Origin: Litomosoides sigmodontis | Taxonomy: Eukaryota > Nematoda > Chromadorea > Rhabditida > Onchocercidae | Length of the DNA: 64,000 nt | NCBI GenBank assembly: GCA_963070105.1 | Contig: OY718804.1 | Span: 8,985,317-9,049,316 of the forward strand | Reading direction: 5' to 3' | Shown here: positions 45,492-58,416 of the stretch, in pieces | Numbering within the stretch: the stretch's first letter is position 1 | How the letters are laid out: the number at the start of each line of letters is the position of its first letter | Translations under genes and position numbers: made by a program | Notes under the pieces: model-generated | The model's input: only the letters and a program-made list of their open reading frames with translations | The model's database searches: none | What the model was told of the DNA's origin: nothing

Positions 45492-48400
45492 TCCTTCACC
45501 AAAAGAAAATGCAATTATTGTTAAATTATTTTAGTTACTATTTTCTTCCTCTATAAAAAGAAAAAAATCATGAATTTTAAAAATTTCTGTTAATGAAAAA
45601 AGAGATGTGAATTGTGAAACGAACGACGGTTTCGAAGATTGATCTGAATTGATGAAACAGATGATTTTTACAACGTTATTTTTTTTAGGAGAATTTTCCA
45701 CATCTCATCGACATGTCTATCTACTCACGCACTTCTCTCACGTGAGGATTCATCAATGTGATGTGAAAAGGAATTAAATTTCTCGACAAATATTTTCCTA
45801 CCAATCAATTACAAACTAATCACCGATCCTTTTCAATGTTAAATAATAATTTTATTTACTCACTTCCATTGTTTGCTTATTGTTCACATTACTTTAGCGG
45901 CAAAAGAAATGAGTAACCAATCAATCAATAATCGATGGAAAGAAAAGTGATTGCTAAATCGGTTCAGCCTAATCCCTCCTAACAGATCGATGAGCGGTAA
46001 ATGAAGACAGAAAATGAATTAAAAACTCGTTGGTTGAAGAATGAAATGAAGCAAATGATATGTCAATAATTCATGCAAAACATTCTTCTCATTTAACCCA
46101 TTGTCTTATCATTATCTTATCATCATTGCCATTATAAATATAACTAAATTTGCTACTAAATTTCATACTGAACTTTTGCAATCCATTTGAACATCGAAAA
46201 TCGAAATTGAATTGATGAATGATGCAAAAAGAGTTAGCACACATCGATCTCTCATATCCGTTTCATATCAAATGCCTTTTTTTTTCTATCATTACTAATA
46301 AAATGATGGTAAGATAAAATGAATAACAAATAATTTGGTAATTGAAAACAAAAAATTTTCAGTCCACCTATCACTGACTAATTATAAATTAATTTCTACT
46401 AGTAATTAAACATGGGCGGATAAAATACTACGTACATTTATTTACCTCAATCTATCCTTCTATCACAACAATCGGATCCTTTCCACGACAATACTACTCA
46501 ATCAGAAATTAATGAGTAAATAGCAAAAACCAACGATGAGGAAGAGGAGGAGGAGGAGGAGGGAGAGAGAAGGGAGAGAGACTAACTGGACATAAAAGGA
46601 TAGAACTTCTCTACTGATTGCATATTATCAGTGATGAAATCACTGATTACTGATAACAGCAAGTATCTCAGCGATAACTGAGGTAAGAAAACAGATAAAT
46701 TTTAATCTTTTAAAGCAACATGTGGTAGGAAAGGAGAGGGGAAGGAAAGGTTGAAGATGAATGAAGAAGACGGCGCACTTCAATGAGTGGAAAATTCTCA
46801 TTTAGCACTTGTTATTTGCGCTTGTCCATTTGTCCTTCACGTTTTGTTTACATTTTGACAGCTGTTAAATTTGTGGTTAAAGCCTAAATATGCTAACTAG
46901 CATTCTTTGTACTACAAAAATTGCATGCTTAATTTACATCATTTTTCATTTTTGCACAAAATTATTACTGCTACACAATGAAATGAAAGAAATTATCATT
47001 TCTTTTAATTGCTTTCTTTTTTCCACCATTAATTTATGCTAATTTTAATTTTGCTTATATGCTAAAAAAACATTTCAATTTAAATAATTAAATTTTTGGA
47101 ATGAATTGGTATAAAAATTTGTTATGCTAATTGAATTCAGACATGAGATTATTTAGGCAACAAGAAAATTTTACACAAATCCACCGCACTTACTAATAAT
47201 CAAATTGAAAATTAATGATGCAATAAAAAAAAATGGAAAATGAAGAAACTGATGAATAAATTGAAGAGGAAGAAAGAAATGTCGCCACCTAGAAAACAGT
47301 TGACAAATTAAATTATATTTCACCTTCGAATATTCAAACGAAAAAGGTAATTTGCTCCTCTCTCGTAGTGAATAGTAATTCGTTGTAAATTTGATAATGA
47401 TAATGGATGATCGAACAAGCTAAAGTATTACAGTTGAAATAAATGAAATAAATGTTGCACAATTTATTTTTTTTAAGCAAATTAAGAAATTTGCTCTAAA
47501 TGTAGCCGTCAGTCTATGGATGGTTCATTTATTACTATTGTAACTGTTACTTCAATGTGGAACAATGGTTTCGTGAAAGAAATTATTTTTCAATATCAGT
47601 CATGTTACACTTCAATGAAACATAAAAATTGCGACGATTGGAAGAACTGTCAGCAGTTCAAAATTCTCTTCCAGTTTTTTGAATCTTTTCAATTCAAATT
47701 CTCAAACACCAATAATAATTGATTTCAAAATAATTTGTCCTCAATAATTGCTCAGGTCATCTGCCACTTCCTAATTATCAATCTTCAAAGTACAACTAAT
47801 CATCAAATCTGCTGATCACTTCATTACGTTACAGTAGTTGTAACTTATCCTACTAAGCTTACCGCTCGTTTCTTAATTAGCATAGCTAATAACTAATGCT
47901 GGTAGGCGATAATTCGAAATGTGTTAAAAAATTTGAAATTTTAGACAGTAAGAATAGAGAAATAACTAACGGATATAATGATAATTGATGGATACAGCAA
48001 TGCATTCACCAAGCTTACTTAACATTTCTTGCAATGAAAATGAACGAAAAAAAACGCTGAGACGATCGCTAGCAATAATTAACAAGGAATTTCAAATTAT
48101 TTCATCTAAGAAGCTTCCAGGACCGGCTCTCTGATCATCACAAATATCATTCTGTGATGATAATGAGAAGTGAGCAGCGGGAAGAAGAAAGGAAACACTT
48201 CTCTAATCATAATGATCTCATTAATTATCAAAATAATGAATTTCTCTCCTACAAAAGCACTAGAAAACCTACAAAAGTTCTGTTGGACAAAACAGGAAAT
48301 GCTTTCTTAATTTGGTTAAATATCAGGAAAAATTTTAACAAAATGAAAAATTATTTTTTAATGAGAAGGGAATAATAATTTAAATTGCACGTTTTCATTT

Positions 48401-48667
48401 CAGCTTCTCTGAATTGTCTCTGCTTGAGAGAAAAGCTAAGATGAAGAAGCTGCTTAAATTTCATGTACTAAAAATTCCATTTTTTTTTACTCATTCATTA
48501 AGTATAAAGTGTGAATTCATAGCTCGGAAGGGTTAGAAAGATGAAATTTCAAGCAGAGAAAAATTAATGACACACAAGAAACAAATGGCTAGGGAATTGT
48601 GGTAAATAGTGGATGAAAGTTAATGAGAATATTTATCAGCTGAAAAACAGAACACGTATAACACGGA

Positions 48668-48714
48668 TGAAATCACCGTGATTATCACGAGAAGTGATGG
48701 TCACGGTGATTTCA
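48668..48714 (+). repeat. Long perfect hairpin, 21-bp stem, GAGAA loop
   Basis: Left arm starts TGAAATCACCGTGA, right arm ends TCACGGTGATTTCA: 14 perfect pairs. The stem then continues through two T-G wobble positions (82-83 with 99-100 in 48600 numbering) and five more pairs (ATCAC with GTGAT) around loop GAGAA. As RNA the + strand gives 21 consecutive pairs. No gene is near. It could be a structured ncRNA, a dimeric protein site or a MITE remnant. Confidence 0.85.
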
Positions 48715-49660
48715 ATAATCCCACAGAGGACGTTTGAAGATAACCGCGGAATTCATGAATTGAAATGATATAAGTAATACTTGAAATAAGCCTAAACAAC
48801 CTAGAATGATGCTATGATGATGGTCGTTTATGATAATATCAACTGCATTGATAAGTCGACTATTTCGTTTATCATTTTCAGATCACAATTTTTGAAGGGA
48901 TTGAATTACACAGCTTATTTAAATGCATTCCTGATAACTATCTAATTTCAAAGATTTCTCCACACCACTCAATCCTTCGAGGACGATCATTTTCATCCTA
49001 ATTTTGGCACTTTTTAAAATTATCCGAGCAAATAGAAACTAATTGTCATTGCAGTTTGAAACTGATTAGTGGGAGATGGAGAAAGAGATTTCAGAATGAA
49101 TGGAAATGGAAATTTTCACTCAGTAATTTACTAACTAATTAACAGCACATGAACGTAACTAATTCTGTCCATAACAAATGCTTCGTGTAATTTACTTAAA
49201 TCACTCAAATTTTAGCCTTTAATTCCACAACTATTACATTAAAATTTAGGATATTAAAAAAACAAAAAAGAAAGATTAAGAGGCAAATTAGTGGGAAATA
49301 TCAAAACTGACACCAAACACACGCAAATCCTTTCGTCTGATGAAAATCATAGAAACTAAAATATTTTTCGAGTTAAATGCTTTTTCTTTTAATTAAACAA
49401 AAATTAATTTTTGATTAGACACAAAAAGTAAACAAACAGTAAACAGACAGTTTAAGATAACATCATTCTCACTTTACCGTATGAAGTGATAGAGTAATTA
49501 GCGGTAAAAATTTTAATACAAGTTTAATTGAAAATTTTTAATGAAATTGTTCCATTAAAAAAAAAAAAGATGGAATCCTTTCAATTAATTCAACAGGAAG
49601 AGAAAATGATCGTCTCGTAAATGAAAAGAAAAATGTGATGAATTGGAGGTTAAACTTCTG

Positions 49661-49960
49661 CTTCAACGTGGCTCACGTTTTCACTTTCAACAGTTAAATA
49701 TGCGAACAAAAAGGAAGTATGCGCCGCTCACGTTTAGCGTTCAGAAGCGTTCAAGCGTTCAAAAATCGAAAAATTCCTTCGATCTAGATCACAAAGAAAG
49801 GAGGAAGTTGGAAGAAACGAACCAAATGAATAATTTTGATACATCTCGCACCCATAATTTAGATGGACGAATTCGAAATTAAAAAATTTTATTTTGACGT
49901 AGCTCACATTCAAATGGACTAAATTAAAAGTAAATGTCATATTTTAACGTAACACACGTC
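49661..49960. promoter_or_regulatory. Cluster of four ACGT-GCTCACGT-like repeats
   Basis: Imperfect copies: aacgtggctcacgttt (49665), gcgccgctcacgttt (49721), gacgtagctcacatt (49896) and aacgtaacacacgtc (49946). The shared core is ACGTnGCTCACGT. CACGT is an E-box/bHLH-type core. They lie about 0.9-1.2 kb upstream of the leucyl-tRNA synthetase start. Function is speculative. Confidence 0.3.
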
Positions 49961-49993
49961 TTCAATCTATCCTAATGGAACGGAACGCAGCAA

Positions 49994-50245
49994 TTATGCA
50001 TCGACGCGCAAGTGTCGCGTTTCCACTCCACGTTCCATCACCGGCTCAGTGTCATCCGTAAAATATCTCTGAATTTCACAAAGTCTCATTTCACGATTTG
50101 CGACAGGAGTGCAACGTGTTGGTTTCAAACGTTTAAGCGTTGGCTGGGCCAGTGAACTGCTAGGGATCGATGGCTTTTGAGGATTTGGCCGTAAGGTTGT
50201 GTGATGCGGTAGGGAAGCGAAGAGTGGAAGGAAGAGAGGAGACAT
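49994..50245 (-). CDS. Possible coding exon or short gene, 83 codons
   Basis: Open frame with a non-AT-driven composition and a plausible protein end (LKRLKPTRCTPVANREMRLC, then EIQRYFTDDTEPVMERG and a stop). The stretch is much richer in C and G than its flanks, as the true exons here are. ATG at 50245 has no clear acceptor before it, and no partner exon was found. The opposite strand also has an open frame (from 50170) with a donor-like gtagag, so strand is not certain. No family is recognised. Confidence 0.3.
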   Translation of the reverse strand: MSPLFLPLFASLPHHTTLRPNPQKPSIPSSSLAQPTLKRLKPTRCTPVANREMRLCEIQRYFTDDTEPVMERGVETRHLRVDA

Positions 50246-50836
50246 TGTTGGAGGGCGTAGAATTTCAGGTAGAGATTAGTTACGTGTTATGCATGGAAGT
50301 GAGATTTCCCTCTCCTCTCCCTTCCCTTTCTCTCTCCTCCTCCGCCCTGCTCCCTCGCTTGTTTATTACCGTCACCAAAATTGTCAATTTATTTTCGATT
50401 TTTGCAAAATTCAGATTAAACTATCAAAATTGGATTGGCATTTTTATTTTTGAAAATAAACTCTTTCCACTCTTTCAAGTGTAAGACGTTAACGCAAGGT
50501 TAGCCTAGCATTGCGATGATTCAACTGATTCCTTCACACTTGTTTTGAAATTTTAGTGATGTTTTAAGTAGCACTGGGAAAGACGAAGTTGAGAGAGGAT
50601 AATACTCATTAATGGAAGTATTAGTAAAATCTTTAAAAAAATTTGGCAATCCTATGAAATCTGTTAATGTAATTTGAATTTTGATGTCGTTTTTTTGATC
50701 TCGTTGAAGCATTATTACTCGGATGGATGTAAATTGTAGAAAGTTGACGCATTCGAGATTTGCAAATTTTACATTATCTGTTGCCATCGTAAGCTACTGC
50801 ATTTGTGGTGTGCGTTTTGTTATAGAAATTTTGAAG

Positions 50837-53800
50837 ATGGAGAAAACCAAAGAAAGAAGAAAAGTAGCGGAACTTCTGGAGATGGAAACGAAGATTCAGA
50901 AGTTATGGTCGGATGCGAAAATCTTCGAAGTGGATGCTTCCAATGACAAGTATGTATCTAAGCCACTAGCAATTTTCACTTTTTTAATTTCAAGGTTTAT
51001 TTTAAATGTTGGTTTTGCACCATCTTTATCGCTAAATTTTCAGGTTGGAGCCCAAGTACATGGCTAATGTACCCTATCCTTATATGAATGGTCGTCTTCA
51101 CTTAGGACATTCTTTTACGTTATCTAAAGCCGAGGTTCATTTTAAGTAAACAGCCGTATTTAGTTGTAATTTCTAAAAAAAAGGAGATTTCGATTTTTGC
51201 TTTCAATTAAGCTTTCGTAAAAAATGCATTTTTTGTAGTTTTAATTTAAAAATCCAAGAGAATTTTTTTATAGTTGCGAGTAGATCCTCGAAGTATGCCG
51301 AATAGCATGCTGTATTTGAAATTTCAAATTTATCTTTCATAAAAAATGCTTTTTTTGTGAGATTTATTTTGTTTCTATTAGCATTATTTCAGTTTGCGAT
51401 AGGGTTTCAACGGTTACTGGGAAAGCGGTGTTTGTTTCCTCTTGGTTTGCACTGCACTGGAATGCCAATCAAAGCCTGCGCTGATAAATTAAAAAGAGAA
51501 GTGGAGGAATTCGGATGTCCACCGCATTTTCCGAACGATGACGATGATGGTAAATTGGCAAGAGGGGAAGACAATGCCATAGATGAAATTATCAAAGATA
51601 AAAGTAAAGGGAAAAAGGTTCCTGGTTTTGGTATTTTGATTTCGGAAATTTGTTTTCGTGATAATTGTCATCTGTATTTTATGATATCTGTGTTTTTAGA
51701 GTAAAGCTGTCGCAAAAACTGGAACAGCAAAATATCAGTGGCAGATTATGAAGATGCTGGGCTTAGACGATTCAGAAATCATCAAATTTACAGATGCAAG
51801 CCACTGGCTTGATTATTTCCCACAACATTGCATTAGCGATGTTCGAAAAATGGGCCTTAAGGTTCCTAGTTTTGCAGTAACTGATGTTCTAAGATCTTTA
51901 TATGAACAGCTGTTTGGTTCTTTTTTTTTACGTTTCAGATACTGCAGTAATTTTTAACTGTTGTTTAGGTTGATTGGCGCCGTACATTTATTACTACTAA
52001 TCGTAACCCTTATTATGATTCTTTTGTTTGTTGGCAATTTCGGAAACTTCGCGAAGCAAAAAAAATAGATTTTGGTAAACGCTATGCAATATATTCTCCA
52101 AGCGATGGGCAACCATGCATGGATCACGATCGATTGACTGGAGAAGGTGTTGGACCACAAGAGTATACACTTATCAAGCTGAAGGTATCGCGATTGTAAC
52201 TTGCATTAGCAGTTCTTTTTTATTGTGTTTGTTATTTGTACACGCTATTTTTTCAGATCCTTGATCCATTGCCAGAATTTCTTTCGAAAAGTGGAAAAAA
52301 CGTTTTTCTAGTCGCTGCAACACTGAGACCTGAAACAATGTATGGACAGACGAACTGCTATGTTCACCCTGATATCGAGTATGTGTCATGTATTTATCAG
52401 ATTTCTTAAATTTAAATGGATTATGACAGTATACCAAATGTAATTTGTTAATTTTTTTATATTTTGATTATTAGCAACACATCTGGATTTATGAAGAGAT
52501 TGTTAATTTGACTAGGGGAATCCGAATTTTGTATAGTTGGGCTTAGTATTTTCAGCCTGACAATCACATACTTTCACTTAAGGTACAGCGCTTTTTATGC
52601 TGGTCAAACAGAAGATGAAGTTTTTGTGGCAACAAAAAGAGCTGCAAAGAACATGAGCTATCAAGAAATGACTGCTGAAAATGGAAAGATACGATTTGTT
52701 GATGGTGCTGAAAAGGTTCAGCTTTTGTTATTTTAATTCTGTTTCATGTTTTCATTGCTCCTTGTTATGTTATCCATCCAAGGATTTTTAACTTTTTGCA
52801 GGGTTTTACTTTCATTTTTTAGATATTAGGCAAGGAATTGATTGGTTTGGCATTAAAAAGTCCTTTGGCGAAATACGACCGTATTTACGCATTACCTATG
52901 CTGACTATCAAAGACGACAAAGGTTTTTTTTTTATCAGTGACTTTTTAATTTTTAGTGAGTGATTTAATGGTTTTTCAATTTTTTATAGTTTTTTTTACT
53001 GATTCAAGAAGTGATGTTTGTAGAGCGTCATTTCTATTATTTCAATAATTTGTCAAAGAATTAGTGTTTTGAGATTAACTTTGAGCACTTATATTTATTT
53101 CTTTGCTTTTTAAGAATTTTTTACTTTATCAAATTGCCAAATCTACAAGATGCAGGAAAATTACCTACTTATAGGAACTGGTATTGTGACCAGTGTACCA
53201 TCTGATTCACCGGATGATTTTGCGGCTTTAATGGATTTAAAGAAAAAGAAGGCATTACGAGAAAAATTTAATTTAAAGGATGACATGGTATTACCATATG
53301 AGCCGGTAAATTATGTCATTTCTTAACGTTTCTAATAATCGATTTTTCATTATTTAAACCAACAATGCTTTTCGTTATAGCAAAACGAATGAATTCATTG
53401 TCATCTTGAAGTGTAGACTTCCAATGCTATTTTGATGAAATTTCATGTTAAACGTAATTTTTGCAGATCCCAGTTTTGAATATACCGGAATATGGAGAAA
53501 TGGCTGCTGTGTATCTTTATGAAAAAATGAAGATTGAAAGTCAGAACGATCGTGATAAATTGGCAGAAGCTAAGAAAGAAGTTTATCTAAAAGGATTCTA
53601 TGATGGTGTCAGTATTTTGGATATTAATGTTGTATTTTGGTTTGTAGCACACTAAGCCGTACATAGAAAATTCGTTGTATTTTCAAGTTGAATTTAAGGA
53701 AAAAATTTTCAGATAATGGTGGTTGGTAAGTACGCCGGGCAGAAAATTTCAGAAGTAAAGAAGAAAGTTCAGGAAGAATTGATTGCATCTGGAGAAGCGG

Positions 53801-56800
53801 CACTATTTTTTGAACCGGAAAAGAAAGTTATATCACGTTCTGGTGATGAATGTGTCGTGGCTTTATGTGATCAGTGGTAAGTCTCATTATTTTAATTTTG
53901 AACAGTAATAAATTCTAGAAACGTTGATTATTTGGTGATGATAGTTTAGTTTCCTAGCACTGGGAAATTTTGTACTCTAGTGGTATGATGGGTATATTCC
54001 GCAAGTCACCGAAAGAAAGAAACGAAGCTCCTATAGCAAATATGTATGAGGTTAAAAAGTCTTTGAAGGCGAGGTTATCTCTTTGTTTTTTTGCAGGTAT
54101 TTAAATTATGGTGATGAAGAATGGAAGAAGGAAACAAAGAAAGCTTTAGCTCAGCTGAACACATATACAGAAGATGTAAATTTTTAAGGAAAATTTCTAA
54201 AATGTTAGATCGTAGTCTGTCATAAACAAATGTTAGTAATTCTAACTGTTTTATTTGTTGTTAGGTACGAAGAAATCTGGATGCAACCATTGACTGGTTA
54301 CATGAGCATGCTTGTTGTCGATCATACGGTTTAGGTTCAAAGTTACCGTGGGATCCGCAGTATCTCATTGAATCGCTGTCTGATTCCACAATATACAATG
54401 CATACTATACGGTAGCACATCTTCTGCAAGGCGGCGCTATTGATGGAAGTGTCGTTGGTCCTGTCGGAATCAAGTGCTTTTTATAACTGAATAGTTACAT
54501 TTTGATTTAGTTAAATGGCCAACTCATGTATAAGATTGCAATAATTTTTCAGGGCATCGGATATGGTTGATGACTGTTGGGATTATATATTCTTAAACAA
54601 GCCCTACAATGACAAAACAATGCCGGTCTCAGAGTCACAATTAGCTATGTGTAGAAAAGAGTTTTTGTACTGGCAAGTTTTTCTGTTTCGCATTATATAA
54701 ACATTACACTATTTCTATTTGGTGTATTTGTTACATAGGATCGCAAGTGGAACGGCACAAATATGTTAAATTTTAACTTTTATAATTAATTAATAAAGCA
54801 AGGCAGAAGCTTATTTCAATTTGTGCCAAATTATTATTTGTTTTCAACTGTTTCGAGTTTCCTTAGGTATCCGGTTGATATGCGTGCTTCTGGTAAAGAT
54901 CTCCTACAGAATCATCTTACTTATTATTTGTTCAATCACGTTGCTATTTGGAAAGATCAGCCTGATTTGTGGCCCAGAAGCATACGGGCAAATGGACATC
55001 TGTTACTAAATAATGAGAAGGTTCGATTGGTTGCTGTGCAGCCTGTTACTAAATAATTGAAAATGACATCTGTTACTAAATAACGAAACATTTGCTTACA
55101 TCTGAACAAACAAATATGAAATATTTTTTTATGGAGTTGTATTTTTTTTTTGCATATATTCCTGTGTATATTTTTTAAATAATACACTTCAGATGTCCAA
55201 ACAAACAGGCAATTTCCTGACTCTTAGCGAAACTGTGATGATGTTTTCTGCCGATGGAATGCGTATTTCTTTAGCGGTAAATTTTTTCAAATGCAAATGG
55301 AGGAATGCGGGATTTATCGTTTTTAGTGTAGTCAATATCACTACAGATTTTTTTTTGTAATGATTCTTTTCATACAACAATGTATCACTTAGGCTAAGCT
55401 TAAAAAATGAAACTCATGTGTATGTAATTCACCAACTTTTGCTTTCTACAAATGATGGTTTTATTCGTTATTTAGAAACCAGCTTTAAATTTCAGGATGC
55501 AGGGGATTATGTAGAAGATGCGAACTTTGTTTACGACATGGCTGACGCGGCAGTATTGCGTTTATACAATCTACTCACATGGTCACGCGAAATGATTGCT
55601 TTGCGAGAACGGGGTGATTTACGTAGTGGACGGGAATTTACTTTTGCTGATTGCGTTTTTGACAATGAAATGAATAGCGCAATTTGGAAAACGCGCGATA
55701 GTTATGAGCAAACTCTTTTCAAAGAAGTTTTAAAACATGGATTTTTTGAATATCAAGTAGGTTGAAAAGGATGTTCTTAAGTGACAAAATATTGTAATTT
55801 ATGACATTCTATTTGCGCCACTGTACAGAGTTCTATATTAATCTGAAAGCTATCCATACGCAAGGATAGTGTTGAAATGTGAAATGTTAGAACATATTAA
55901 TAAGGCTAATGGAAATATGCTTCTTTTTTGATGGAATAGATCTGAAACGTTATGGTGTTCTCCAGAGTTATCGTGACAAGTATCGCGAGTACTGTGGAGG
56001 CGATACCGAAATGCATGTCGACATGGTTTTGAAGTGGATTGAAACACAAGCAATTATTCTGTCACCAATTTGTCCTCATATATCTGAACAGATATGGCAG
56101 ATTTTGGGAAAGGTTATTGTACCGATGAAATTATTATGTCAGCATTAATATTTAAAAGATTTTTAATGTTGAAGAAGGAATGAAATTGAATGGTCACGTT
56201 TATTTAATTTTCAGAAAGGCTTTGTTATATGCGCAAGATGGCCCATTGCTCCACGTCCTGATGATCTGACAACGAAAAAAGCGAAGTTCATGGATGATAC
56301 AATTAGGGTCCGGCATTAAGTTATTATGGATTGATTTTCATTTATTTTATTAACTCTCTTATTTTGTTAGAAATAATTTGTCATTCCACATACTATAGCA
56401 TCATTTCGCGTTGCAGTAAGTTTCAATTCCTTTTCAGGATTTTCGGTTGCGTTTGAAAAACCACATAAATTTGAAGCTGAAAAAGAACGGGCATATAAAT
56501 CCGCCATCGGAAGCAGTGATATATTTTGCTGTAGAATATCCAACATGGCAAAGAGAAGTGCTTAGCTCATTGAATGCTTATTATCAGGTATAGTTATTTC
56601 TTATTTTTTTAAGTTATTGATTTCTATACCGACTATTATTTATTCCACTATTTGTCACATTGTTTACAGCATAAGCAGTAACTTCCTCTGTTGTGAAATT
56701 TGTCATCTCACCTATAACTAGAGTTTCTGATTCAATATAATTTTAGGAAGGCGGTGGTATTTTTCCAGATAACAAAGAAATATCTCGTCGGTTAGGTGCG

Positions 56801-57888
56801 ATGGAGAGTTTGAAAAAATACATGAAAAAAGTGATGCCTTTTGTTCAGTTGATACGTGAAAATTTAGCAATACACGGCGAATCAGCTTTAGATACTGCCT
56901 GTCAATTTGATCAAAAAGAAGTTTTGGAACAGGTTTTTCTGAACTTTTACTGTTTTTTTTTCCAGTGATTCATTTATCGAAGAATTAGTTCTTCCAGTGC
57001 TGCTGCACCTGCGTGCATTAACTATATATTTTATGTATTCTAGAATTTGGATTACATATTGTCAAGTTTGGATCTAGAAAGGGTTACTATTACTAGTACA
57101 GAAGGAGAAGTATCAGCAAATGTGGTAGAAATGGCTTGCCCTGGAAAACCGATCATAATGTATAAAGAAAAGGAAGTAAGTTCGCTTACTCATTTCTTTA
57201 ATATTTTACCAATGCACTTTTTTGCTCTATTTTCTTGACAAATTTTATGAATTTTACCAAATAATTGAAATTTGAAGTGCCTTATGCTTTATTCTTGCAA
57301 TGATCAAACTTTTATATTTGTCGCTTTTAGGCTGGCATTATCACAGTCTTCCGAAATGTGGAACCTTGCTCTGCTCTATTTGATATTGAAATTCCAATTG
57401 CAAATGGTGACTCTGTGTCAGTCGTTATTCGTCGTTTGAAAAAATTTTGTAAAGCAATTAAGCGTAAGTTCATATTCTGACGATTGGATATATGTGGATC
57501 AGTGGTCCATGTGTTTTTAGCGTATTCGAATTAATTATAGATATTTGAATTTGTGATAGTGTTACTTAGAAGTATTTCTGGAAATATGTTTCTTTCAGGT
57601 AACCAATCTGTTTCTTTATGGCGATATTTGGATCCGATAGGTGGTGATAGAAAAATGATAGGAGTAAAAAATCCTTTTGAGAACAATGAACGCATCCCTG
57701 ACTGTGGTAAGCACTGTTATTTTAAAATAATATACATATTTAAGTTCAAGTCCTAGAAAGTGGCTGTTAGAGGACTTTATTTTGCAGCGCAATTCAAGAC
57801 GGACTTGCAAAGTGGAAAAGTTTATCTGGAAAATAACGGAAGTACATTTTACTTGGGCAGGACGATAGTGTACAAGAGTCCCAGTTAA
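50837..57888 (+). CDS. lars-1: Leucyl-tRNA synthetase, cytosolic (25 exons, complete)
   Basis: Charges tRNA-Leu with leucine in the cytosol. Exons: 50837-50949, 51044-51134, 51393-51617, 51700-51861, 51969-52184, 52257-52378, 52583-52715, 52823-52922, 53175-53305, 53467-53607, 53713-53876, 54097-54175, 54265-54473, 54553-54672, 54867-55020, 55193-55276, 55496-55756, 55966-56112, 56215-56307, 56438-56587, 56747-56932, 57044-57175, 57331-57463, 57599-57706, 57788-57888. Phases close to 1184 residues (human about 1176). HIGH-type motif HLGH at 57-60 (MNGRLHLGH). The editing domain has [12 protein letters not shown] at 291-302 and [15 protein letters not shown] from 388. The KMSKS loop reads KMSKQTGNF from 720. 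The C-terminal archaeal/eukaryotic-type extension is present to the end. Intron 14 uses a GC donor (TACTG/GCAAGT). TTATAG at 50824 offers an acceptor 12 nt before the ATG. Symbol follows worm naming. Confidence 0.96.
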
Positions 57889-58416
57889 CCTGTATTATTA
57901 TTTCAGCAATAGATTATCTTCTTACTTGTGGCTGTTCAATTTGCATAAATTATTTTCTTGATCAAAAGTGGCAAAGGTTGTAACCATCTGATTTCGTAAG
58001 ATTGTAACTTTTGATGTTGTTGTTATTTGTTGATTTGCTTTGATTTTGTGTTTTGGATTTTCGTTTGTGTAAGAATGATGCTGCTCAAACTATGGGATAA
58101 AGCTGTTATTCTTCTTTTTTGTAATGTTGTTTTCAAATAAATGTGAATAATTGATGTCGTTTTGTCATCTGTTGCTGTAAAATTCCGAACGAGGATTTTT
58201 TATTTGTTGGTGGTGAACAATAATGAGACCATTTCCGCTTTTGGCATATAAGACGGAACACAGAAAGGGAATGAGGATTAATGAGGGAGTAATCACTGCT
58301 GCTATTATCGTTGCTATTCAAATCTTTCCGATCTTCCAGACAACAGGGGTTCATGTGGATGAAATCTGTGATAAAAATAGACGCACATGGAACATGATGA
58401 AAAGACCAAGCCCTCG
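57889..58416. other. 3'UTR of LeuRS and 5' region of the carrier gene
   Basis: Same-strand gap of 528 bp with an AATAAA at 58136. A possible acceptor (ttccag, ending about 58339) precedes the carrier start. A 65-codon upstream frame overlaps that start. Confidence 0.5.
58136..58141 (+). terminator. Polyadenylation signal AATAAA for LeuRS
   Basis: First canonical hexamer clearly placed after the synthetase stop (about 250 nt); downstream DNA is T/GT-rich. Confidence 0.5.
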
